From JBAXEO01 sp964541375 (GTDB taxonomy: Bacteria; Actinomycetota; Coriobacteriia; Anaerosomatales; JAAXUF01), in NCBI GenBank assembly GCA_964541375.1, contig CAZIPT010000069.1, positions 1-12,933 on the forward strand: a DNA stretch of 12,933 bases. Direction: 5' to 3'. The position numbers and the translations under genes are program-made. Every line of letters starts with the position of its first letter. The stretch's first letter is position 1. The notes under the pieces were generated by a model. That model had not been told where the DNA came from. It did not search any database and saw only the letters and a program-made list of their open reading frames with translations. Shown one piece after another: positions 7,487 through 12,933 of the stretch.

Positions 7487-7507
7487 GTCGTCGCCTCCGC
7501 GCTGTCC

Positions 7508-7513
7508 TACACT
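7508..7513 (+). promoter_or_regulatory. -10 box TACACT of a leaderless promoter for the spermidine-synthase-like gene
   Basis: TACACT is followed by six bases (GGGCAC) and then the ATG at 7520. Transcription should therefore begin at the start codon itself. No ribosome-binding site is present. The -35 position shows no clear match. Confidence 0.6.
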
Positions 7514-7519
7514 GGGCAC

Positions 7520-8365
7520 ATGCCTGACTTCGACTCGCCATTCCATCGGCTTCGCGTCACGGACAACGGCGCCTGGCGGCTGCTGAAGTTCGAGCGCAAC
7601 CACCAGTCGTCGATGGCGCTCGACGACCCGTTTGAGACAGACATCGAATACGTCAACTACCTGCATCTGGCTATGGCCGTAAGACCGGATGCGCGAACGG
7701 CACTCGTGATCGGGCTCGGCGGCGGCTCGCTCGTCAAGCGCATGTGGCGCGACTATGCCCCACTCGAGATCGACGCGGTCGAGATTGACGAGCAGGTGGC
7801 CAAGATCGCACGGGAGTACTTCGCGCTACCGGACGACGATCGGATTCGAGTCTTCATCGACGATGGGCGGGAGTTCTTGGGCTACTGCGCCGAGACCTAC
7901 GACCTGATCGTGGTCGACGCGTTCGACGACGACCATATCCCCCGGCCTCTGCTCACCGAGGAGTTCCTGCTCAGCTGCCGAGAACACCTGTCGCCCGGCG
8001 GCGTTGTCGAGTACAACGTCATCGGCGCTGTGAGCGGCAGCCACAGCAAACCGTTTCGGAGTCTGTACCGAACCCTCGCCAACGTGTGGTCAAACGTCTG
8101 GGTGTTTCCCATCGGCGCAGGGGATGGGGTCACCGACTCGACACGCAACATGGTTGTGCTGGCCAGCGACGCGGACCTCTCGGACGGAGAGCTTCTGATG
8201 CGAATCGCAACGCGCGTCGATGGACTCGTCACGGTGACCGGATTCGAACGCTTCGGCGAAGACATGTACCGGGGCTCGATTCGCAGCGGTGACGTGGCGA
8301 TCCTCACCGATCCCCGTCCGCCGGGGCACAGGAGCAGCCGAAAGGCCGATCGCCGACACCCCTAG
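7520..8365 (+). CDS. Spermidine-synthase-like (SpeE-type) Rossmann-fold transferase
   Basis: The 281-residue protein has the SpeE-type core. A Y-rich segment (YVNYLHLAM) precedes the glycine loop VIGLGGGS (63-70), then come VEID (87-90), IDDGREFL (113-120) and VVDAFDDD (131-138). D133 corresponds to the catalytic aspartate region of aminopropyltransferases, and E88 to the residue that binds the ribose of the nucleoside. These proteins use decarboxylated S-adenosylmethionine to make polyamines, but many VDAF-type relatives are untested and could be methyltransferases. No S-adenosylmethionine decarboxylase gene is in the window. The last 15 residues are basic and look disordered. The stop TAG at 8363-8365 overlaps the stop of the convergent LysE-family gene. 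Confidence 0.8.
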   Translation: MPDFDSPFHRLRVTDNGAWRLLKFERNHQSSMALDDPFETDIEYVNYLHLAMAVRPDARTALVIGLGGGSLVKRMWRDYAPLEIDAVEIDEQVAKIAREYFALPDDDRIRVFIDDGREFLGYCAETYDLIVVDAFDDDHIPRPLLTEEFLLSCREHLSPGGVVEYNVIGAVSGSHSKPFRSLYRTLANVWSNVWVFPIGAGDGVTDSTRNMVVLASDADLSDGELLMRIATRVDGLVTVTGFERFGEDMYRGSIRSGDVAILTDPRPPGHRSSRKADRRHP

Positions 8366-8991
8366 TTTGCGATCTGCCCCCAGGCGAGTCCCGCAGCGAT
8401 CCACCACATGATGCACCCGATAGCCACGTCGAGTATGCGCCACGCAACCTCCCGCTCGAAGACCGGTGTGAGCATCCGAGCGCCCAGTGCGAGACCGAAG
8501 AACCAGACCGCCGACGCAGTCCCCGCTCCCAGCACGAACGTCACGCGCTCGGCAGGCGGATACTGCGCCGCGACCCCTCCCAACAAGACGACCGTGTCGA
8601 GGTACACGTGCGGGTTGAGCAGCGAGACGGCCAGCGTGGTGCCGAGAACCGCCGACAGGGTTGCGGTATCGCGCGACCCCGCCGGGTTCTCGGCGTGCAG
8701 CGATCTCGGCCGAATCGCCGACTTGAAGGCGAGCGCACCGTACACCAGCAGGAACGCTGCGCCGCCCCAGGCGGCGATGCCGGTGAGCGCCGGGAAGCGG
8801 CCTACGAGTGCACCGAAACCCAGTGCGCCTATCACGATGAGCGACCAGTCGATCGCCACGCAAACGGCCGCTGCGGCAACCGCGTGAGAGCGTAGCAGCC
8901 CCTGCCGCAGCACGAATGCGTTCTGCGCGCCGATCGCGATGATGAGCGATGCGCCGAGGCCGAGGCCGGCGAGGAAGGCCGAAAGCGTCAC
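8362..8991 (-). CDS. LysE/ArgO-family amino-acid exporter
   Basis: This 209-residue integral membrane protein has about six hydrophobic segments. The N-terminal GASLIIAIGAQNAFVLRQGL and the central NPHVYLDTVVLLGG are signatures of LysE/ArgO exporters. These expel L-lysine, L-arginine or related basic amino acids across the cytoplasmic membrane. No LysG/ArgP-type regulator is adjacent. The frame is open to 9090, but the upstream 33 residues (basic, Cys and Phe) do not resemble the family, and GTG at 8991 lies 7 nt after a TACACT box, so the mRNA is leaderless. Its stop codon shares CTAG at 8362-8365 with the convergent spermidine-synthase-like gene. Confidence 0.9.
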   Translation of the reverse strand: MTLSAFLAGLGLGASLIIAIGAQNAFVLRQGLLRSHAVAAAAVCVAIDWSLIVIGALGFGALVGRFPALTGIAAWGGAAFLLVYGALAFKSAIRPRSLHAENPAGSRDTATLSAVLGTTLAVSLLNPHVYLDTVVLLGGVAAQYPPAERVTFVLGAGTASAVWFFGLALGARMLTPVFEREVAWRILDVAIGCIMWWIAAGLAWGQIAN

Positions 8992-8998
8992 GCTGGGG

Positions 8999-9004
8999 AG
9001 TGTA
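8999..9004 (-). promoter_or_regulatory. -10 box TACACT of a leaderless promoter for the LysE-family gene
   Basis: On the minus strand TACACT (9004 to 8999) is followed by CCCCAGC and the GTG at 8991. TTCCGT at 9027-9022 sits 17 bp upstream and is a weak -35 match. There is no ribosome-binding site. The rest of the 222-bp divergent space (8992-9213) shows no gene, only possible promoter elements for the small gene at 9214, none convincing. Confidence 0.55.
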
Positions 9005-9213
9005 GCGGCAAGGGCCCGGCGACGGAAGTTGTGCGCCGAGAACGTGCGGACGCAGGATAAGAACCGTAGACCCTTGCCAGTAGCCGGCATCCTTCACAGA
9101 GCGACCGCCAAAACGTCACATCTCGCTGATACGCACTTCACGGTCCGGAGGGATTGTCAGAGGTGCCGGGTAGCGTGGGGATAGACCCGGGGAGTCGAAT
9201 GAAGGAGGCAATG

Positions 9214-9441
9214 ATGTTGAGAGCAATCCACCTGAGGACTTCGGCCCTCACAAGCGAATGGGCAACAGCCTTCGCCGAGATGACCGTGGCGCGAATCAGC
9301 GGCGTGGCGAAGGTCTTCGCCGTTCGATCGCTCGGCATCGTATCAGTGATGTTCGACGACAGTGCCACCAACCCGGAAAAGATCGTGATGGCCTTGCAGG
9401 CCGCTGGAGTCGATGCGAGGGTCATGCGCGGTAGGAGCTAG
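9214..9441 (+). CDS. Small HMA-like (ferredoxin-fold) protein lacking the CxxC metal motif
   Basis: The 75-residue protein follows the beta-alpha-beta-beta-alpha-beta order of heavy-metal-associated domains. LRAIHLRT leads, a helix runs to RISGVAKVFAVRSLGIVSVMFDD, then NPEKIVMALQAAGVDA. The phrases ISGVAKV, VSVMFDD and IVMALQAAGV are typical of the fold. The MxCxxC copper or mercury loop is replaced by HLRTSALTSE and there is no cysteine at all, so it should not bind metal in the normal way. Three start codons follow in a row (ATG 9211, ATG 9214, TTG 9217). AAGGAGG at 9202-9208 favours 9214 (5 nt) or 9217 (8 nt) over 9211 (2 nt). The function is unknown. It could be a small-molecule or partner-binding relative of HMA proteins. 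Confidence 0.7.
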   Translation: MLRAIHLRTSALTSEWATAFAEMTVARISGVAKVFAVRSLGIVSVMFDDSATNPEKIVMALQAAGVDARVMRGRS

Positions 9442-9457
9442 TCGGGCTCCGGTGGGG

Positions 9458-9463
9458 TACGCT
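9458..9463 (+). promoter_or_regulatory. Candidate -10 box TACGCT upstream of the GyrI-like gene
   Basis: TACGCT lies 34 bp before the ATG at 9498 in the 56-bp gap after the HMA-like gene. A leader of about 28 nt containing GGGGAG would result. No -35 match is visible. Confidence 0.35.
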
Positions 9464-9497
9464 CGTCTCAGCCGGACCCGCGAGCGGGGAGCCTGGG

Positions 9498-10115
9498 ATG
9501 GAGTCACTCGAACTGAAGAAGCGCTACGCGGCGCTGTACAAACCCAAGGCCTTGGTGCCAACCATTGTCGACGTCCCACCATTGCGGTTTCTGATGATCG
9601 ACGGTCTGGGCGGAGTTGGGGCGACGGAGTTCCAGGCGTCCATGGGCGCGCTGTACGGGCTCGCGTATCCGGTCAAGTTCGCCGCCAAGAAGCAGCTCTC
9701 GGTCTCGTATCCGATCATGCCATCAGAAGGGCTCTACTGGGACGCCGACGAAGGACCGGGAACAGCGCCCGCTTCGCCCGAGCGCACGGCCTGGCGACTG
9801 ATGCTTCTGCTGCCGGACGCCGTGAGCTCTGAGTTCGTCGACGAGGTGCGCGCCAAGGTGCGGGTCAAGAAGTCGCTTCCTCGGCTCGAAGACATCCGTG
9901 TTCAGACCTTCTCGGAAGGGCGCAGCGTCCAGATGCTACACCTCGGGCCCTATGCCGACGAGGCACCGGACGTCCGCCGACTGCTCGTGTTCGCCGAGGA
10001 ACACGGGCATCAGGTTGTCGGCAGCCACCACGAGATCTACCTGAACGATCCTGGAAAGACCGCACCCGCGAAGCTCAAGACGGTACTGCGCTACGCCGTG
10101 CAAAAGTGCTGCTAG
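9498..10115 (+). CDS. GyrI-like small-molecule-binding domain protein
   Basis: This 205-residue protein is a stand-alone member of the GyrI-like (SOUL/BRE) superfamily. LELKKRYAALYKPK and the strand PLRFLMIDGLGG open it, and the C-terminal HHEIYLNDPGKTAPAKLKTVLRYAV is the diagnostic ending. The fold is a pseudo-symmetric pair of beta-alpha-beta-beta units with a ligand pocket, and the glutamate of HHEIYL lines the pocket in related proteins. Some members bind drugs as regulators, and some were shown to hydrolyse cyclopropanoid toxins. No DNA-binding domain is attached. It has its own GGGGAG ribosome-binding site (9485-9490 region) and probably its own promoter. Its stop shares CTAG at 10112-10115 with the stop of the convergent propeller gene. 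Confidence 0.85.
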   Translation: MESLELKKRYAALYKPKALVPTIVDVPPLRFLMIDGLGGVGATEFQASMGALYGLAYPVKFAAKKQLSVSYPIMPSEGLYWDADEGPGTAPASPERTAWRLMLLLPDAVSSEFVDEVRAKVRVKKSLPRLEDIRVQTFSEGRSVQMLHLGPYADEAPDVRRLLVFAEEHGHQVVGSHHEIYLNDPGKTAPAKLKTVLRYAVQKCC

Positions 10116-11152
10116 CGCAGCTCGAAGACGAACAGCGTGGTCTCTTTGCGCTCGGGGGCCGAGCGGCCGGCCACGGCAGTGACTCCGTCCGACGATACCT
10201 GCACACCGTCGACGCGAGAGCTCAGGAGTTTGCTCAAGTCCGTCGATGGATAGGTTCCATTCGCCGGCCCCACAAGCAGCCGCTGCTCGGAATCGATCAG
10301 CGCCACAGAGCCGGTACCGATCACCATCGCGTTCACGTAGGTACCTGCGGGAGTGATCGGCGTGAAGGCTCGCTCGACCAGCGAGAATCGACCGACCTGC
10401 TGCGTACTCCAATCCCATTGGTCGTACCGGTCGAAGTTCACCGAGTACACGGAATCACCCGACCTGACCGCATAGCCCGGGTATCGAAACCGGGTCTTCG
10501 CCAAGGGGTAGTCTTCGGTCCTGCCCGTTGCGAGGTCGTGCACCACGTAGTGTCCGGTGCCGTCGTAGATATCGGTCCAGAGAAGCCGCCCATCCCTGAT
10601 CTGCATGAAGTTGTTGTAGAACTCGGCGACGTGCGTGCGTGCGACCTCGCGCCTCTCGGCTGTCTTCAGGTCGAACGTGACGATGCGGGGTTCTGACCCC
10701 TCCTCGTGGTCGACCCACGCAGCCGTGTCACCCTCTAGTGCCGGGGCGTAGGCTTCTCGGGTGGTCGCCAGCACCCGCCGAGAACCTCCGGCTGTTGGCT
10801 GGGCGTAGAGCTTCTTCTCGCTCTCCCACAGAAGCCATCTGTCGTTGACGGTGATCCACGAGATATCGGCCGGAACGGATAGCACGACGCTCGACTCGCC
10901 GGTCGGCAGGTCATATCGCACGAGCGTATCGAGCATCCCTTTGCCCGAGTCGACACTCACAAAGAGCGCGTCACCCACCACCCTGGCCATACCGTACGCG
11001 CGGTAGGCAAGCTTCACGGTTCTTACCTGCGGCGGTTGCGCGCTGACCTCCGGCTTCACAGCTGCCGGCCGCTGCTCGACCCGGGCGCCGCAGCCGACGC
11101 CGGCCCAGAGCGCCACCGCGCCGAGTGACGCCACGAGACCAGCGCGAATCAC
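10112..11152 (-). CDS. Beta-propeller putative lipoprotein
   Basis: The product is 346 residues from GTG at 11152. A signal-like N-terminus (VIRAGLVASLGAVALWAGVGC) ends in AGVGC, an imperfect lipobox since glycine stands at -3. The mature part contains TolB/WD-like blade repeats: LVRYDLPTGESSVV, IVTFDLKTAERREV, VVHDLATGRTEDYP and VGRFSLVERAFTPI, each preceded by a W-rich strand such as RWLLWESEKKLYA. The period is about 45-50 residues, enough for six or seven blades. It would be an extracytoplasmic membrane-attached binding protein of unknown ligand. The frame is open to 11908, but that part runs through the C39 peptidase gene in another frame and was dropped. GGCAGG abuts the GTG, so the start is uncertain. 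Confidence 0.65.
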   Translation of the reverse strand: MIRAGLVASLGAVALWAGVGCGARVEQRPAAVKPEVSAQPPQVRTVKLAYRAYGMARVVGDALFVSVDSGKGMLDTLVRYDLPTGESSVVLSVPADISWITVNDRWLLWESEKKLYAQPTAGGSRRVLATTREAYAPALEGDTAAWVDHEEGSEPRIVTFDLKTAERREVARTHVAEFYNNFMQIRDGRLLWTDIYDGTGHYVVHDLATGRTEDYPLAKTRFRYPGYAVRSGDSVYSVNFDRYDQWDWSTQQVGRFSLVERAFTPITPAGTYVNAMVIGTGSVALIDSEQRLLVGPANGTYPSTDLSKLLSSRVDGVQVSSDGVTAVAGRSAPERKETTLFVFELR

Positions 11153-11197
11153 CCTGCCGAAACCGGGAAGCCGCAGCCATCGGCGGCGGCCGTGATC

Positions 11198-11217
11198 GGG
11201 GCCCCCGAAGGGGCCCC
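11198..11217 (-). terminator. 8-bp GC hairpin with cUUCGg tetraloop after the C39 peptidase gene
   Basis: Read on the minus strand, GGGGCCCC, TTCG, GGGGCCCC forms a perfect 8-bp stem closed by C(UUCG)G, one of the most stable RNA tetraloops. It begins 12 nt after the C39 stop codon and lies 45 nt before the propeller start. No U-tract follows on the minus strand, while TTT follows on the plus strand. It probably ends or stabilises the C39 mRNA. Confidence 0.7.
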
Positions 11218-11229
11218 TTTCCTGGCCGG

Positions 11230-12042
11230 TCACCAGCACATCGCCATGTTGCTGCCGTCGACATCCGCCTGGTAGCAGGCGCGGCATAGGCCATTCGAGG
11301 TTTGTGAACCCATCGGGTCCCAGTAGACCCCTCGATAGAGGGCGTTGTAGTTGGGATCGACGCTTCGCATGGTCACAGCCGAGCCCAGATCGTTGATACC
11401 AGAGACCGACATGTAGTGCCTCGACGCATGCCCGTTGTATCGCGGTATCCGAGATGTCGAGGTCAGGATGATCGGCACCGTTCGCGCGTCTTGAAGCATC
11501 CATCCTATGCGCGTGTAGAAGGCGCTCGTCGCATTGCCGGTATCGGTGAGGTTCGAGGCAACGTAGTTGACGCTGCCGAACGTGCCGTTGTAGCTGTTCA
11601 TCGCACGCACGATTCCCGTGGTGGTACTGCCGCTGGTGGTCGTGCCCGCCCTGCCAGCCAGAGTCGCTTGCGACGGCAAGGCCGCCGAGGAACCGCTGCT
11701 GGCCTTGTGCCAGCTCAGACTCTGCCTCGCCGCGGCCGGACCGCAGTAGTACGGGGTCTCCTGCTTGTAGTTGGTGGCGCCGAGCGTGTGCAGCCCGTAG
11801 ACCGCCGATGCAGCCGCGACCGCGAAGGTTCCTGCCGGAGCGCTCGCCCGTGCCGAGCTGGCCGCTGCGGCGACCTGCGCGTCCTTCTGCGCCGTAGCCT
11901 GCTTCCACTTAGTTGCGACAGCAGGCGTGAGCGTGGGATCGTCGATCGGCTCACCTTGCTGGCCTCTCGCGATTGCCACCCCCGGCATCATCACCGCTGC
12001 GGCCATGCACACGGCCGCCCACTTCATCATTCTTCGACGCAT
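11230..12042 (-). CDS. Secreted C39-like (papain-fold) cysteine peptidase
   Basis: This 270-residue protein has a Sec signal peptide: MRRRMMK, a hydrophobic core, then AIA before R26 as the likely cleavage site. An Ala/Ser-rich linker (about 55-80) precedes the catalytic part. ETPYYCGPAA gives the nucleophile C100, HYMSVSGIND gives H209, and VDPNY gives D229. This Cys-His-Asp arrangement matches peptidase family C39-like domains (PF13529). Unlike the C39 peptidases of bacteriocin exporters it carries no ABC transporter, so it probably acts outside the cell on wall or matrix peptides, or on other proteins. C-terminal cysteines in LCRACYQA may form a disulfide. GTG at 12057 is also in frame, but ATG at 12042 has GGGGGGA (12049-12055) at 6 nt and gives the better signal peptide. 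Confidence 0.8.
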   Translation of the reverse strand: MRRRMMKWAAVCMAAAVMMPGVAIARGQQGEPIDDPTLTPAVATKWKQATAQKDAQVAAAASSARASAPAGTFAVAAASAVYGLHTLGATNYKQETPYYCGPAAARQSLSWHKASSGSSAALPSQATLAGRAGTTTSGSTTTGIVRAMNSYNGTFGSVNYVASNLTDTGNATSAFYTRIGWMLQDARTVPIILTSTSRIPRYNGHASRHYMSVSGINDLGSAVTMRSVDPNYNALYRGVYWDPMGSQTSNGLCRACYQADVDGSNMAMCW

Positions 12043-12269
12043 CTTGCATCCCCCCACAGTCTCCCGCCCGCGACTGATCGCGTCGGCGGCACGACTTGGC
12101 CGCCGGCTCGTATGCTCGGGAGGACGAGCGATTCCCTCTCGGCACGCTCCAAAGCTATCGGGGCATGCTTATCAGAACCTTGCCCGGCGCCAACCGGAGA
12201 CAAAGCCGATCCTGGATGGAAGGCCGCGCCGCGCCGCTCGAAGCGGGCAGATGCCGAGTCTGAGTGGGG
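12043..12269 (-). promoter_or_regulatory. Leader and promoter region of the C39 peptidase gene with two hairpins
   Basis: These 227 bp between the acyltransferase stop and the C39 start contain no gene that I can support. On the minus strand there are two hairpins: GCTCG/CGAGC (12125-12129 with 12114-12118) closing a TCCTCC loop, and CGGCGGC/GCCGCCG (12099-12105 with 12084-12090) closing an 8-nt loop. The loop sequence UCCUCC can pair over 6 nt (one G-U) with the GGGGGA ribosome-binding site of the peptidase gene. I compared the leader with c-di-GMP and c-di-AMP riboswitch motifs and saw no match. No clear -35/-10 pair was found. Confidence 0.4.
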
Positions 12270-12933
12270 TTACTCGTGGTCCGAGTAGGGCGGCCAAACG
12301 TACGGGCGCTCGTAGAAGCCGGGTTCGCACACCAGCTCATCCACTCGCCGGATGACCCGTGCGGGATTGCCGACGACCACAGTGCCGGCGGGAACGTCTC
12401 GGACGACCACGGACCCCGCCCCCACCAGGGAGTTCTCGCCGATGACGACCCCGGGGAGGATCGTGGAGTTGGCGCCGATTCTCGCCAGTCGGCGAACCGT
12501 CGCACCTCCTCGGCATTCGGTGTAGTGGGCGCAACCCATGGGATGCGGATCATCGGTGAAGACCACGTTGGGCCCGATGAAGACGTCGTCCTCGACCGTC
12601 ACCATCTCGAGGAAGCACCCCGAGTGGATGCGCACGCGGTTGCCGATCCGGTTGCCGAACTCGAGCACCGCACTGGTGCCGACAGACACGTCATCGCCGA
12701 TAACGTTGTCCTCGCGAATCGAAGCGCCTTGGCCGGTCTGGAGCCGGTCACCGATCGTGCTCCCCGCATAGATCGTGGTGAACGGCCGAATCGTTGCGTT
12801 GCACCCTATGGTGAGTTCGCGCTCACCGGGGACGGCGTTTCTCGGCGCCTTTCCCACGATGCAGGGCGCCTGTAGATCACACCCATCGCCGAGACTGACC
12901 CCGGGGGCCAACTGCACGCCATACGGTGTCTGG
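12270..12933 (-). CDS. Left-handed beta-helix (hexapeptide) acyltransferase, 5' end beyond the window
   Basis: The frame is open to the window edge and the peptide reads QTPYGVQLAPGVSLGDGC across a GTG at 12917, so the true start lies outside. About 220 residues are visible. They contain many hexapeptide turns, such as IGDDVSVGT, IGNRVRIHS, IGANSTILPGVVIGENSLVGAGS, ending in the classic AGTVVVGNPARVIR. FTDDPHPMG sits at the position of the catalytic histidine in sugar N-acetyltransferases of the WlbB/PglD/WbbJ kind. It probably transfers an acetyl group from acetyl-CoA to a nucleotide sugar in surface polysaccharide synthesis. The insert GCAHYTECRGG is unusual. The gene is upstream of the C39 peptidase gene on the same strand. 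No sugar biosynthesis genes are visible here. Confidence 0.85.
   Translation of the reverse strand, partial: QTPYGVQLAPGVSLGDGCDLQAPCIVGKAPRNAVPGERELTIGCNATIRPFTTIYAGSTIGDRLQTGQGASIREDNVIGDDVSVGTSAVLEFGNRIGNRVRIHSGCFLEMVTVEDDVFIGPNVVFTDDPHPMGCAHYTECRGGATVRRLARIGANSTILPGVVIGENSLVGAGSVVVRDVPAGTVVVGNPARVIRRVDELVCEPGFYERPYVWPPYSDHE

Noticed and set aside
11153..11908. Long upstream extension of the propeller reading frame
   Set aside because: It overlaps the C39 peptidase gene on the same strand in another frame, and the peptidase frame has the motifs, the signal peptide and the start signals.
11230..12042. Bacteriocin or lantibiotic processing system
   Set aside because: The C39-like domain has a signal peptide and no ABC transporter, and there is no double-glycine precursor peptide or immunity gene nearby.
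12058..12200. Cyclic dinucleotide riboswitch ahead of the secreted peptidase gene
   Set aside because: Secreted wall-active proteins often have such leaders, but I could not find the conserved GEMM or ydaO core sequences here.

Overview
The window is high-GC bacterial DNA, densely packed with ordinary single-copy genes on both strands. Three genes have a TANNNT -10 box exactly 6-7 nt before the start codon, which implies leaderless mRNA. Leaderless mRNA, the GC bias, the frequent GTG starts and an F420-reductase-like enzyme together point to Actinomycetota. The gene mix (bacteriohemerythrin, MoaD-like protein, toroid-fold protein) would suit an anaerobic or microaerobic lineage such as Coriobacteriia, but that placement is inference.

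Left part (1-5071): the 3' end of an acetyl/acyl-CoA synthetase overlaps, through GTGA, a PLP-dependent cysteine-synthase-family gene. Next come a DinB-family protein and, 3 nt after it, a YgeA-type amino-acid racemase. These face a minus-strand pair (a Rossmann/DUF2520 protein followed by a MoaD/ThiS-like beta-grasp protein), with a strong hairpin at the convergence. Divergent from the DUF2520 gene is a beta-carbonic anhydrase, followed by an F420-reductase-like NAD(P)-binding protein preceded by a nested hairpin.

Middle part (5074-8991): a membrane-anchored HExxH protein reads leftward. A prenyltransferase/squalene-oxidase-type toroid protein, a bacteriohemerythrin with all seven iron ligands and a spermidine-synthase-like protein read rightward. 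The last converges on a LysE-family exporter, and both genes use the same CTAG as stop codon.

Right part (9214-12933): a degenerate HMA-like small protein and a GyrI-like protein read rightward. The GyrI-like gene converges on a beta-propeller putative lipoprotein, again through a shared CTAG. Upstream of the propeller gene on the minus strand are a secreted C39-like cysteine peptidase and, at the window edge, the truncated gene of a left-handed beta-helix acyltransferase.

There are no RNA genes, mobile elements, CRISPR arrays or phage genes that I can see. The intergenic spaces are all under 230 bp. I did not find a convincing new multi-gene system. The most useful leads are the leaderless promoters, the CTAG tail-to-tail overlaps, several strong hairpins without U-tracts (one with a cUUCGg loop), and a few orphan proteins that lack residues typical of their families.
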